A program made the translations under genes and the position numbers. The notes under the pieces are model-generated. The model worked only from the letters and a program-made list of their open reading frames with translations. It did no database searches and was not told the DNA's origin. From positions 49,020-113,019 of the forward strand of contig NZ_JBATXB010000123.1 in assembly GCF_049673005.1 (NCBI RefSeq): 64,000 nucleotides of DNA, written 5' to 3'. Each line of letters begins with the position of its first letter. Position 1 is the first letter of the stretch. This document shows positions 1 to 8,060 of this stretch, piece after piece. This DNA comes from Carnobacterium_A sp049673005 (GTDB taxonomy: Bacteria; Bacillota; Bacilli; Lactobacillales; Carnobacteriaceae).

Positions 1-219
1 GTCATTTTCGGATTTTTCTATGACCTAACTGGCGTAGTTGGAGCAGCAGTAATCAGTTCTTTATTGTTTGCATTTATCCATGCAGACAGCCACATTTTAC
101 TTTATTCAACAATGGGATTTGTCTTTTCCTACCTTTACGTGAAGACAAAAAATATTGCAACTCCCATAATTGCTCATATTTTAATGAACACAAGTGTCAT
201 CTTACTCAATTTAAATTAG
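1..219 (+). CDS. CPBP family intramembrane protease, C-terminal part
   Basis: The reading frame is open from the first base of the window and ends at TAG 217-219, so only the last 72 residues are visible. It holds a hydrophobic FAFIHA motif followed by a second helix with HILMN, which match the FxxxH and HxxxN metal-ligand motifs of CPBP (Abi/CAAX-type) intramembrane proteases. The family includes prenyl-protein proteases and bacteriocin self-immunity proteins. The Bacillus subtilis counterpart by position is ydiL, next to ydiK and rex, and the same order is seen here. The substrate is unknown. Confidence 0.85.
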   Translation, partial: VIFGFFYDLTGVVGAAVISSLLFAFIHADSHILLYSTMGFVFSYLYVKTKNIATPIIAHILMNTSVILLNLN

Positions 220-259
220 TAACAATCCTGTTTAATAAAGAAAGGAATTTTAACTATAT

Positions 260-466
260 ATGAATAGCAAAAATTTTATTCTACAAATTGCTTTTAACTA
301 CATTATGTCTATTATCTTTATCTGGTTTACTATTAATTCTGTATCCACTGAAGGATGGGGTGTCTTCCCGGTTTTATTTGTTTTATTCGCTACTAGTGAC
401 TTTGTACGGGCATCTAAACTGTTAGAAATTTATTTACAAATAAAAAAAGGCGGCAAACCTAAGTAA
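260..466 (+). CDS. Small membrane protein of the DUF4305 (YdiK-like) family
   Basis: 68 residues with two hydrophobic helices (about residues 8-25 and 33-50) and a conserved-looking GWG turn followed by a DFVRA motif, as I recall for YdiK/DUF4305 proteins. It lies between the CPBP protease gene and rex, the neighbourhood of ydiK in Bacillus subtilis. Its stop codon falls in the loop of a terminator hairpin, so it is the last gene of its unit. The function of the family is not known to me. Confidence 0.75.
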   Translation: MNSKNFILQIAFNYIMSIIFIWFTINSVSTEGWGVFPVLFVLFATSDFVRASKLLEIYLQIKKGGKPK

Positions 467-485
467 TAGGTTTGTCGCTCTTTTT
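450..485. terminator. Bidirectional terminator between ydiK-like gene and rex
   Basis: An 11-bp perfect stem (450-460 with 468-478, one G-U pair) is followed by a T-tract on the + strand and preceded by an A-run that serves the opposite strand. It separates the convergent ydiK-like and rex genes. Confidence 0.85.
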
Positions 486-1134
486 ATTCTTCTTCTGACT
501 CTTCTTTTTTGTAATGATCTAAGAAATAAATTAAGGTCTGTAATTCATTGGTTAAATCAACGTTTTGTACTCGCATATCATCTGGAACCGTTATACGGAT
601 AGGTGTAAAGTTCATAATTCCCTTTACGCCAGCTTTTTCTAGCTCATTTGCAGTTTCTTGGGCAACTTCTGTTGGAACCGTTAATATAACAATTTCGATT
701 TGTTGTATTTTTAACTGTTCAACCATCTCACTCATTGGATAAACTGGTACGCCACTTAAGATTTTCCCAATAAGCTCTTCGTTGATATCAAAAGCCGCAC
801 TAATTCTCATATTGTTGCTTTGATGAAAATTATAATTTAATAAAGCATGTCCCAAATTACCTACACCAATCAAAGCTACATTCGTTAGTCGGTCTTGTTT
901 CAATGTTTTACTAAAGAAATTCATTAAATCTTCTACATCGTATCCGTATCCTCTTTTTCCTAAAGCTCCGAAGTAAGAAAAATCGCGGCGAATCGTTGCA
1001 CTATCCACTTTTACTGCTTCGCTTAATTCAGTCGAAGAAATACGGTCTTTACCTGCATCATGCAAGAAACGCAAATAACGGTAATAAATAGGTAAGCGTT
1101 TAGCTGTTGCTTTTGGCACTTTTGGTTTATTCAT
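484..1134 (-). CDS. rex: Redox-sensing transcriptional repressor Rex
   Basis: About 216 residues. The N-terminal winged helix (STELSEAVKVDSATIRRDFSYFG, here roughly residues 35-57 in two parts) and the Rossmann motif GVGNLGHAL near residue 90 are typical of Rex, which senses the NADH/NAD+ ratio and represses fermentation and respiration genes. Two ATG codons are adjacent; the second (1134) lies 6 bases after GGAGG and the first only 3, so I prefer 1134. Rex-like half-sites occur in its own promoter region. The Bacillus gene order around rex is kept. Confidence 0.96.
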   Translation of the reverse strand: MNKPKVPKATAKRLPIYYRYLRFLHDAGKDRISSTELSEAVKVDSATIRRDFSYFGALGKRGYGYDVEDLMNFFSKTLKQDRLTNVALIGVGNLGHALLNYNFHQSNNMRISAAFDINEELIGKILSGVPVYPMSEMVEQLKIQQIEIVILTVPTEVAQETANELEKAGVKGIMNFTPIRITVPDDMRVQNVDLTNELQTLIYFLDHYKKEESEEE

Positions 1135-1170
1135 CATGTTCCTCCATTAATTTTATCATTAACTTTTCAA

Positions 1171-1199
1171 TTAATATTTTCACAAGTATATACTATCAA
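1171..1199 (-). promoter_or_regulatory. Probable rex promoter with Rex-like half-site in the spacer
   Basis: On the minus strand TTGATA (1199-1194) and TATTAA (1176-1171) are separated by 17 bases. The spacer carries TTGTGAAAA, one half of the Rex operator TTGTGAA-N6-TTCACAA. A second TTGTGAAAT half lies at 1206-1213. Confidence 0.5.
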
Positions 1200-1363
1200 C
1201 TTGGATTTCACAAACTTTTTTTCTTTCAACCTCTTCATTATAGCATTCTTTCCATTTAAAGCTATAATCTTTACTTAACTTGCGTATCTATTTTATGTAG
1301 GTTTCTTTCCTTATGCTAAAGCAATAAAAATTTTTCTTGTGAAGCGATTTTATTAATTTCTAT

Positions 1364-1392
1364 TTGAGTAATATCAGAATATAGACTTATAT
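1364..1392 (+). promoter_or_regulatory. Candidate promoter of the ABC-F gene
   Basis: TTGAGT (1364-1369) and TTATAT (1387-1392) are 17 bases apart, 40 bases before the ABC-F start codon. The match is moderate. Confidence 0.4.
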
Positions 1393-1431
1393 GATAAACT
1401 AGAGAAGAGAATAATGAAATGAGGAAATAAG

Positions 1432-3384
1432 ATGATTTTATTACAAGTTCAACATGTTGCTCGTTATTTTGGAGCAGACGTCCTATTTGAAAATATTTAT
1501 TTAGAAATACAGGAAAACTCTAGAATTGCTTTGGTTGGACGAAATGGTGCTGGAAAATCTACTTTATTGAAAATGATTGCTGACATTGAACAACCAGATG
1601 CAGGGAAAATTATTAAGAGCAAACAAGTAACTATTGGCTATCTCGCTCAAAATACTGGGTTGCATTCTACTGACTCTATTTGGAATGAGATGCTAACTGT
1701 TTTTGAACCGGTTATTCAATTAGAAAAAGAGATGCGACAGATAGAAAGGCAACTCGGGGATCCTATTCTTCTAGCGGATGAAGCTTTATACCAAAAAACT
1801 CTTGAACGTTATGACCAATTGCAACATGACTTCAAACTAGCAAATGGGTTTGGGTATGAGGCTGAGATCCGTTCTGTACTACATGGATTTCGTTTCTATG
1901 AAGAAGATTATCAAAAAAGTATCCATCAATTATCCGGTGGGCAAAAGACACGCCTAGCTTTAGCTAAATTACTGTTGGAAAAACGAGATTTATTAATTTT
2001 AGACGAGCCAACAAACCATTTAGATATAGAAACTCTTAACTGGCTAGAAAACTACTTGCAAGCTTATCAAGGTGCTTTACTCATTGTTTCGCATGACCGT
2101 TATTTTTTAGATAAGGTTGTTAATGAGGTCTATGAAATCAGCCGTCAAAAAATTGTCCACTACAAAGGGAATTATTCTAAATACCTTGATTTAAAAGCGG
2201 CAAACCTTGAACAAGAATGGAAAGAATATGAAAAACAACAATCAGAAATTGCTAAGTTAGAGGATTTTGTCAACCGTAACTTAGTTCGAGCCTCTACAAC
2301 TAAGCGAGCACAAAGCCGTCGGAAACAACTAGATAAAATGGAACGTATGGATCGACCGCAAGGCGATGAAAAGTCTGCTCACTTTAAATTTCAAACAGAA
2401 AAAGAGAGCGGTAATATCATATTGTCTTTAACAAACGGAGCTATCGGTTATGAAGAACAGATCCTGTCCGCTCCTATTGAATTAGATATTAGAAAATATG
2501 ACTCTATTGCATTAGTCGGCCCAAATGGTATTGGGAAATCGACTCTATTAAAGTCACTAATTGACGATTTACCCTTAATTCAGGGAGAAAAACGACTTGG
2601 TACCAATGTTGATTTAGGCTATTATGACCAAGAACAAGCTAACTTAAACTCTAAAAAAACTGTTTTAAGTGAACTATGGGATAGTCATCCAACAACTCCT
2701 GAAAAAGATATTCGTAGTATTCTTGGTAGTTTTTTATTTTCTGGCGATGATGTTGAAAAATCAGTTACTAACTTAAGTGGTGGAGAAAAAGCTCGATTAG
2801 CGCTGGCCAAGTTGTCTATGAATCGCGATAATTTTTTAGTCCTGGATGAGCCAACAAACCATTTAGACATTGATAGCAAGGAAGTGCTAGAAAATGCCTT
2901 AATTGATTTTGATGGCACTCTTTTATTCGTTTCTCATGACCGTTACTTTATAAATCGATTAGCGACTTCGATTGTCGAGTTGTCTCCTGAAGGCAGTACC
3001 CTTTATTTAGGAGATTATGATTATTATGTTGATAAAAAAGCTGAACAAGAAGAATTAAAAGTACTAGCTGAAGCTGAACAAGATAAAAACAAAGCCGCAC
3101 TTGACCCAATTGTATCAAACAAAAACCATAGAGAAATTAATAAAGAAACACAAAAAAAGACTAGACAACTCTCTCGTCAAATTGAAGCACTTGAAAAAAA
3201 CATGTCCGATATCGAACAACAAATTGAAAGAATTGAAGCTCAACTAATTGATCCAGACATATTTGGTGACCATGTTAGAGTTCAAGAAATTAACGGAGAG
3301 TTAACTAAGTTAAATACAGAAAATGACGCCCTAGCGAATGAGTGGGAAGAAAAAAGTATGGAACTAGAAGAATTAGAGAACTAA
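1432..3384 (+). CDS. ydiF: ABC-F family ATPase (YdiF type)
   Basis: 650 residues with two ATPase domains and no membrane segments. Domain 1 has Walker A GRNGAGKS near residue 37, signature LSGGQK and Walker B with DEPTNHLD; domain 2 has GPNGIGKS near 362, LSGGEK and a second DEPTNHLD. The charged linker between them and the C-terminal coiled coil (about 555-650) fit ABC-F proteins, which act on ribosomes in translation or antibiotic protection. Start, length and position between rex and tsaD match YdiF of Bacillus subtilis. SD GAGGAA is 6 bases before ATG. The specific role of YdiF is unsettled. Confidence 0.93.
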   Translation: MILLQVQHVARYFGADVLFENIYLEIQENSRIALVGRNGAGKSTLLKMIADIEQPDAGKIIKSKQVTIGYLAQNTGLHSTDSIWNEMLTVFEPVIQLEKEMRQIERQLGDPILLADEALYQKTLERYDQLQHDFKLANGFGYEAEIRSVLHGFRFYEEDYQKSIHQLSGGQKTRLALAKLLLEKRDLLILDEPTNHLDIETLNWLENYLQAYQGALLIVSHDRYFLDKVVNEVYEISRQKIVHYKGNYSKYLDLKAANLEQEWKEYEKQQSEIAKLEDFVNRNLVRASTTKRAQSRRKQLDKMERMDRPQGDEKSAHFKFQTEKESGNIILSLTNGAIGYEEQILSAPIELDIRKYDSIALVGPNGIGKSTLLKSLIDDLPLIQGEKRLGTNVDLGYYDQEQANLNSKKTVLSELWDSHPTTPEKDIRSILGSFLFSGDDVEKSVTNLSGGEKARLALAKLSMNRDNFLVLDEPTNHLDIDSKEVLENALIDFDGTLLFVSHDRYFINRLATSIVELSPEGSTLYLGDYDYYVDKKAEQEELKVLAEAEQDKNKAALDPIVSNKNHREINKETQKKTRQLSRQIEALEKNMSDIEQQIERIEAQLIDPDIFGDHVRVQEINGELTKLNTENDALANEWEEKSMELEELEN

Positions 3385-3390
3385 AATTTA

Positions 3391-3427
3391 AAAAACCGCA
3401 GATTGGAATTCCAATCTGCGGTTTTTT
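3391..3427. terminator. Bidirectional terminator between ABC-F gene and tsaD
   Basis: A perfect 11-bp GC-containing stem (3396-3406 with 3411-3421) around AATT, flanked by an A-run on the left and a T-run on the right, serves the two convergent genes. Confidence 0.92.
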
Positions 3428-3429
3428 AA

Positions 3430-4464
3430 TTAATTCGTCTCATATTCATCGAAAGATAGTCCTGGATGTGCATTTAAATCATACCCACTAAATTCTTGTC
3501 GGTTATATTTAACAAACGCTGCTGCACCAATCATCGCTGCGTTATCGCCACATAATGACAAAGGCGGAACAAGGAAGTTCACGTTAGGTAACTCTTCTTC
3601 AACAGCTTGTGTTAAAGCATTTCTTAACCCTCTATTAGCTGCAACTCCACCAGCCATCACCAATTGTTTTACATCTAATTCTTTAGCTGCGCGAAGTGTT
3701 TTACTAACCAGTACTTCTATAACACTCGCTTGAAAACTAGCCGCTAAATTCTCAGGATTTAGTTTCTCTCCTTTTTGATCAGCATTATGAACTAAATTAA
3801 TAAAGGAACTTTTCAGGCCACTGAAACTAAAATCATAGTTATCGTCTTTCAACATCGCGCGAGGAAAGTGATACGTATCTTCTCCTTCATGAGCCATTTC
3901 ATCAATTCGCTTTCCACCAGGATACGGCAAACCCAAAACACGGCCTACTTTATCGTAAGCTTCGCCAGCTGCATCATCACGTGTTTCTCCGATGATTTTA
4001 AAATCCCCATCTTCTTTCATATACACTAATTCAGTATGGCCGCCACTAACAACTAATGCTAATAATGGAAAAACTAACGGCTGAACTAAACGGTTAGCAT
4101 AAATGTGACCTGCCATATGGTTAACTGCAATTAATGGTAAATCATGAGCATATGCCAACGTCTTAGCTGCGTTAACACCTATTAACAGCGCTCCAACTAA
4201 ACCAGGCCCATAAGTTACTGCAATAGCTGATAACTCATTATACGTAACGTTTGCTTCGGTCATTGCTTCTTCAATGCACTGTGTAATCTGCTCTACATGA
4301 TGACGGCTAGCAATCTCAGGGACTACACCACCAAACCTCATATGACTTTTGATTTGTGAGGCAATAATATTAGACAATAATAAATGTCCGTCTTGAATAA
4401 CTGCAACACTTGTTTCATCACAGCTTGTTTCGATTGCTAAAATTAAATTTCGTTTAGACTTCAT
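3430..4464 (-). CDS. tsaD: tRNA N6-adenosine threonylcarbamoyltransferase TsaD
   Basis: 344 residues, the usual length. TsaD transfers the threonylcarbamoyl group from its AMP intermediate to A37 of ANN-decoding tRNAs, together with TsaB and TsaE. Visible marks are the ASKHA-type start with CDETS, the metal-ligand motif HMAGH (His116, His120), SGGHTELV and a C-terminal GGVAANRGLR. It is the last gene of a leftward unit tsaB-GNAT-rimI-tsaD. tsaE is not in the window. Confidence 0.97.
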   Translation of the reverse strand: MKSKRNLILAIETSCDETSVAVIQDGHLLLSNIIASQIKSHMRFGGVVPEIASRHHVEQITQCIEEAMTEANVTYNELSAIAVTYGPGLVGALLIGVNAAKTLAYAHDLPLIAVNHMAGHIYANRLVQPLVFPLLALVVSGGHTELVYMKEDGDFKIIGETRDDAAGEAYDKVGRVLGLPYPGGKRIDEMAHEGEDTYHFPRAMLKDDNYDFSFSGLKSSFINLVHNADQKGEKLNPENLAASFQASVIEVLVSKTLRAAKELDVKQLVMAGGVAANRGLRNALTQAVEEELPNVNFLVPPLSLCGDNAAMIGAAAFVKYNRQEFSGYDLNAHPGLSFDEYETN

Positions 4465-4490
4465 GTCTTCACTCTTTCTCTTTTACATTT

Positions 4491-4979
4491 TTATCCTTCT
4501 ATTTGTTCAATATATTGCATCACAATCGCATCTTCCACCGGATTACAATAATATTTTTTTCGTATATCCACTTCAGTTAGTCCATTTTTTTTATAAAGTG
4601 ATCGTGCCGCTTGATTGCTCGAACGTACTTCTAAAAAAAGCTGCCTCATTCCTTGCTCTTTTAAATAGGCTAAACTAGCTAACATTAAATCCGTACCAAT
4701 ACCTTGTTGTTTATAGTTTTGATGTACTCCAAAGTTAGTAATCTCAGCCTCTCCTAAAAAATGTCTGTAGCCGATAAACCCGATAATTTCTTTATCTCTT
4801 CTAGCCAACCCATATCCTGCTAACGGTGTTTCTAAATCAGTTTGAAAGCTCTCAATCGACCAAGGAGAGCCATTAGGATAACTATTTTCTGCAGTGTCAT
4901 AGAGTTCTTGACTAGTTATATTTATGTTCTCAGGAAAAGTAATGTCAATTTTTTCCTTTATACAATTATACTGACTCAT
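4491..4979 (-). CDS. rimI: Ribosomal-protein-alanine N-acetyltransferase RimI
   Basis: GNAT-fold enzyme of about 162 residues, with the acetyl-CoA loop QQGIGTDLM and the RSSNQAARSLYKKNGL segment typical of RimI, which acetylates the N terminus of ribosomal protein S18. The open frame reaches 5012, but the start at 4979 is favoured: GTGAGG lies 6 bases before that ATG and the ATG overlaps the stop of the upstream gene as ATGA. Position between tsaB and tsaD is the conserved one. Confidence 0.9.
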   Translation of the reverse strand: MSQYNCIKEKIDITFPENINITSQELYDTAENSYPNGSPWSIESFQTDLETPLAGYGLARRDKEIIGFIGYRHFLGEAEITNFGVHQNYKQQGIGTDLMLASLAYLKEQGMRQLFLEVRSSNQAARSLYKKNGLTEVDIRKKYYCNPVEDAIVMQYIEQIEG

Positions 4980-5575
4980 ATTTTCCTCACATTCTCGAAA
5001 AGCGGCAAACACATCTCTAAAGCATCTTCATGGTTGCTAGCGTAATACCCTTTTTTTATTCCTGATTTCTTGAATCCTACTTTCAAATATAAATTCTGTG
5101 CTTGTTTATTTGAAATCCTTACTTCCAGGCTTACTTTATCCATTTGCTGTTGTTTGGCTAAATAAATCACTTTATTTATTAAGCTGTAAGCTATCCCATT
5201 CCTTTGTTTTTCTGGAATCACTGCAATATTTGTGATGTGTGATTCCCCATCTACAAACCACGTCCCTATGAACGCAACTGCTTCGTTTTGGTCTTTAGCC
5301 ATTAGATACAAAGCTCTTTTATTATGAGTTAGTTCTCGCCTTAAGGCTCCTTCGCCCCAAGGAATAGTTCCATTATAGCTTAGTTTTTGTATACGCAAAA
5401 TATCGGCGATATCAGATTCTACTGCAATACTTAATTCAATTAACTGTTTATCGTCAAGCACGATTGTGGAGTCAGATAAACGAACCTTTTCAGCTAAATT
5501 CGTTTCTTGAATCTCACTTAAGTCACTCATAATGGCTATTCTTACCTCTAGCCATTCTTTAAATCTTTTCAACAT
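4976..5575 (-). CDS. Second RimI-like GNAT acetyltransferase with N-terminal extension
   Basis: 199 residues. The C-terminal 145 form a RimI-like GNAT domain (EKQRNGIAYSLI acetyl-CoA loop; RISNKQAQNLYLKVGFKKSG), while the first 50 residues are an extension rich in charged residues that I do not recognise. A strong SD (GGAGG, 6 bases before ATG) supports the long start. It overlaps tsaB by 17 bases and rimI by 4, so the three are translationally coupled. The target is unknown; it may be a paralogue of RimI with another substrate. Confidence 0.82.
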   Translation of the reverse strand: MLKRFKEWLEVRIAIMSDLSEIQETNLAEKVRLSDSTIVLDDKQLIELSIAVESDIADILRIQKLSYNGTIPWGEGALRRELTHNKRALYLMAKDQNEAVAFIGTWFVDGESHITNIAVIPEKQRNGIAYSLINKVIYLAKQQQMDKVSLEVRISNKQAQNLYLKVGFKKSGIKKGYYASNHEDALEMCLPLFENVRKI

Positions 5576-6281
5576 AAGACTCCTCCAGTTGATCTGGATG
5601 TTCTTTACGCCAATTTTCCTCCGCCTCTGCTAATTTTAAATAGTGAGGCAGCAGTGTATGAACATCTACCGGTTTTTTCTTTAAACTCAATAAACCTACC
5701 ACACTTCCTTTAGGTAAATGATTTTTTAAAGAAGCAGGTATTACTTGATCTCCCAAATGCTTTTTGAATGTTTGCTGATGAATAATGCGATCTTCCCCAA
5801 TTATTTCTATCGTACCTGATAGTTTTTTTAAATAGATTGCCCAGTTTTCTGCTGAAATATGCGTGTCTGGTTCAATTTGTATCAGTTTTCCAGACTCCCA
5901 CCTGTACAAGCCCGTATAGATATTACCTCGTCTTGCATCAAATAAAGGGACTAAATAATTAGCTGACTCTTCGCAATTCCCTGCTAAAACAGCAAGACTA
6001 GAAACACCTGTAATTTCTTTGTCTAATGTCCATGCTAGTGTTTTAGCAATCGTTACACCAATGCGTAATCCCGTGTATGAACCGGGTCCTTGGGCAACAG
6101 CAATTCGATCTAAATCGGCAGGTTTCCAATTGACATCTGCCATTAATTTAGTAATTGCAGGCATTAAACGTTGGCTGTGATTGCCTTTACTATTTGTTGA
6201 TACTTCTCCAATAATTTTTTCATTTTCTAAAACAGCAACGCTCATCGCTTGATTGGAAGCGTCAATTGCCAATAATCTCAT
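5559..6281 (-). CDS. tsaB: tRNA threonylcarbamoyladenosine biosynthesis protein TsaB
   Basis: 240 residues with the ASKHA-like N terminus LAIDASNQAMSVAVLE and the family motif GPGSYTGLRIG near residue 70. TsaB is the inactive partner of TsaD in t6A synthesis and lacks the HxxxH metal site. It is the first gene of the leftward unit. The SD (GGAG) is about 10 bases from ATG, rather far, but no better start is visible. Confidence 0.95.
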   Translation of the reverse strand: MRLLAIDASNQAMSVAVLENEKIIGEVSTNSKGNHSQRLMPAITKLMADVNWKPADLDRIAVAQGPGSYTGLRIGVTIAKTLAWTLDKEITGVSSLAVLAGNCEESANYLVPLFDARRGNIYTGLYRWESGKLIQIEPDTHISAENWAIYLKKLSGTIEIIGEDRIIHQQTFKKHLGDQVIPASLKNHLPKGSVVGLLSLKKKPVDVHTLLPHYLKLAEAEENWRKEHPDQLEESYVEKI

Positions 6282-6608
6282 TTCTAAACGACTCCGTTCT
6301 ACTTCTTTTTCACACGAGAAAATTTGTACCTTTATTTTAGCACAAATTCTATCAAATATTAAGTAGCCTAAAAAGCAAGTCTACTTTACTTACAATTACT
6401 GTTATAGCTATCTATTTTGTTCCTCTATTTTTTATTGTAAGGAATGACTTTTTTCAAAAAGCTTATTGTTTGATTTTTTTTTTATATACGGTATTATTTA
6501 GTTATAGAAGTCGTTCACATTTTAGACGCAAATTGTTTTTATTCTTTTAAACTCAATCTGTGTAGTAGCGATAACTATTAGAAAATTACTTATTAGGAGG
6601 ATGATAGT
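6282..6608. other. Intergenic region between divergent tsaB and csbD-like genes
   Basis: It holds a possible tsaB promoter near 6330-6360 on the minus strand (extended -10 TGCTAAAAT) and the csbD-like promoter on the plus strand. No further gene is seen. Confidence 0.4.
6470..6497 (+). promoter_or_regulatory. Candidate promoter of the CsbD-like gene
   Basis: TTGATT (6470-6475) and TATTAT (6492-6497) with a 16-base spacer, leaving a leader of about 105 bases. No sigma-B type sequence is evident. Confidence 0.4.
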
Positions 6609-6803
6609 ATGACAGACAAAGATAACGGAATGAAAGATAAGTTAAAAGGTGCTAAAGACAAGGCCGTTGGTTCAGCTAAAGATGCCTATGGTGATGCAAC
6701 AGATAACGTATCTAAACAAGCAGAAGGTAAAGCACAAAAAGCTAAAGGCGAAGTTGAGAAAAGAGTCGGGGAAGCAAAAGACGACAACAACGATCGCAGA
6801 TAA
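6609..6803 (+). CDS. CsbD-like general stress protein
   Basis: 64 residues, very hydrophilic, with repeated KDKLKGAKDKAVGSAKDA-like helix segments characteristic of the CsbD family. Members are strongly induced by stress in Bacillus and lactic acid bacteria; the biochemical role is unknown. The SD AGGAGG is 8 bases before ATG and a strong terminator follows, so this is a single-gene unit. Confidence 0.92.
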   Translation: MTDKDNGMKDKLKGAKDKAVGSAKDAYGDATDNVSKQAEGKAQKAKGEVEKRVGEAKDDNNDRR

Positions 6804-6819
6804 TTCTAACATTTACTGA

Positions 6820-6849
6820 GGGTACTACATTTTGTAGTGCCCTTTTTTT
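6820..6849 (+). terminator. Terminator of the CsbD-like gene
   Basis: 10-bp stem (6820-6829 with 6833-6842, one G-U pair), three-base loop, then a run of seven T. Confidence 0.92.
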
Positions 6850-6882
6850 ATTTATAATAAAGCATTATCAAAAAATTAAATT

Positions 6883-6924
6883 AAAACCAAGATTTTCCTT
6901 ATGTTAAAAGAAAATCTTGGTTTT
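6883..6924. terminator. Bidirectional terminator, mainly for the pseudouridine synthase gene
   Basis: 15-bp stem (6883-6897 with 6910-6924) flanked by A-rich and T-rich tracts, 11 bases downstream of the minus-strand gene. Confidence 0.88.
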
Positions 6925-6934
6925 TTATATCTTA

Positions 6935-7879
6935 TTATTTTGAATGAACTGAAAATATCTTAGGTATTTTCGCCTTAAAACTAACTAGTTCACCTGTTGT
7001 AGGATGAATTAGTGCCAATGTTGTTGCATGCAACCCTAGACGCTTTAATGGGCTAACAGTCGAACCATACTTTTTATCACCTACAACTGGATGACCAATT
7101 TCTTCCATATGAACTCGAATTTGATTTTTACGACCTGTCTCAAGTTGAATTTCTAATAATGTAAAGGCGTCGTTAGATTTAATTTTTTTATAATGTGTGA
7201 TTGCTCTCTTGCCCCCATTATCAAATGGGCTAGAGAATACATGCATGGATTTGTTTTCAGTTAACCAAGAATCAATTGTTCCCTCATCTTTCGAAATAAC
7301 TCCTTCAACCAACGCTGTATAAATTCTCTCTTTAACACTATCTGACCAGTTTTCTTGTAATGCTAACTTTACCTCTTCACTTTTCGCAAAAAGCATCACA
7401 CCAGAAGTATCACGATCTAAACGATGAACCACAAAAACACGATTCTTCTTATCGTCTTCTTTAACATACGTTGTGACTTGACGATAAGCCGTCAAATCGT
7501 GTTCATTTTTAGAAGCCATTGAAAGCATACCCGCTTCTTTATTTATAACGATAATGTCTTTATCTTCAAATAGGATACTAACTCCAACTAAAGCCTTTTC
7601 TTTAATAGCTTCTTTATTAGAAACAATCGATACTTTTTGTCCTGGAGATAATAAGTAGTTATGCTGCTTGATATTTTTCCCATCAACCCATACTTGACCC
7701 CTAGTTAAGACTGATTTTATTGAATTACGACTATTCTTAACTTTTTCCTCTATTAAAAAATTCAGCATTTCAATGGGTTCCTTGACGGTATACTCTTTAG
7801 CTTTCGTTGTGTCTTTGTATTGGAATGATTTTTTTTCTATTCTTTTTTTATCCGTTTGTTTCGTATGTCTTTTTGCCAT
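6935..7879 (-). CDS. RluA-family 23S rRNA/tRNA pseudouridine synthase
   Basis: 314 residues: a basic N-terminal tail, an S4-like RNA-binding domain (about 40-90) and the catalytic domain with HRLDRDTSG (catalytic Asp near residue 155) and the family signature GRKNQIRVH. This identifies an RluA/RluD-type enzyme that converts uridine to pseudouridine. Which RNA position it modifies cannot be told from sequence alone. It stands alone between the CsbD-like gene and galR. Confidence 0.92.
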   Translation of the reverse strand: MAKRHTKQTDKKRIEKKSFQYKDTTKAKEYTVKEPIEMLNFLIEEKVKNSRNSIKSVLTRGQVWVDGKNIKQHNYLLSPGQKVSIVSNKEAIKEKALVGVSILFEDKDIIVINKEAGMLSMASKNEHDLTAYRQVTTYVKEDDKKNRVFVVHRLDRDTSGVMLFAKSEEVKLALQENWSDSVKERIYTALVEGVISKDEGTIDSWLTENKSMHVFSSPFDNGGKRAITHYKKIKSNDAFTLLEIQLETGRKNQIRVHMEEIGHPVVGDKKYGSTVSPLKRLGLHATTLALIHPTTGELVSFKAKIPKIFSVHSK

Positions 7880-7984
7880 GCTCTCACTCTCTTTCCTATT
7901 TGATTCATTTACTATTAAGGATAACGCATTTTCACTTAGCAGAATGCTCTCTCTTGCACAGTATAACGGAAAAAGAAGAAAAAA

Positions 7985-8034
7985 TAACCTAAAAACTGAA
8001 TTCGCTCCTATTCCGAGCTTTCAGTTCTCAGGTT
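7985..8034 (-). terminator. Terminator of the galactose operon after galR
   Basis: 15-bp stem with two mismatches (7986-8000 with 8020-8034), followed on the minus strand by ATTTTTTC. It lies 27 bases past the galR stop. Confidence 0.75.
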
Positions 8035-8060
8035 AACATAATTTTTTTAAAAATATTATA

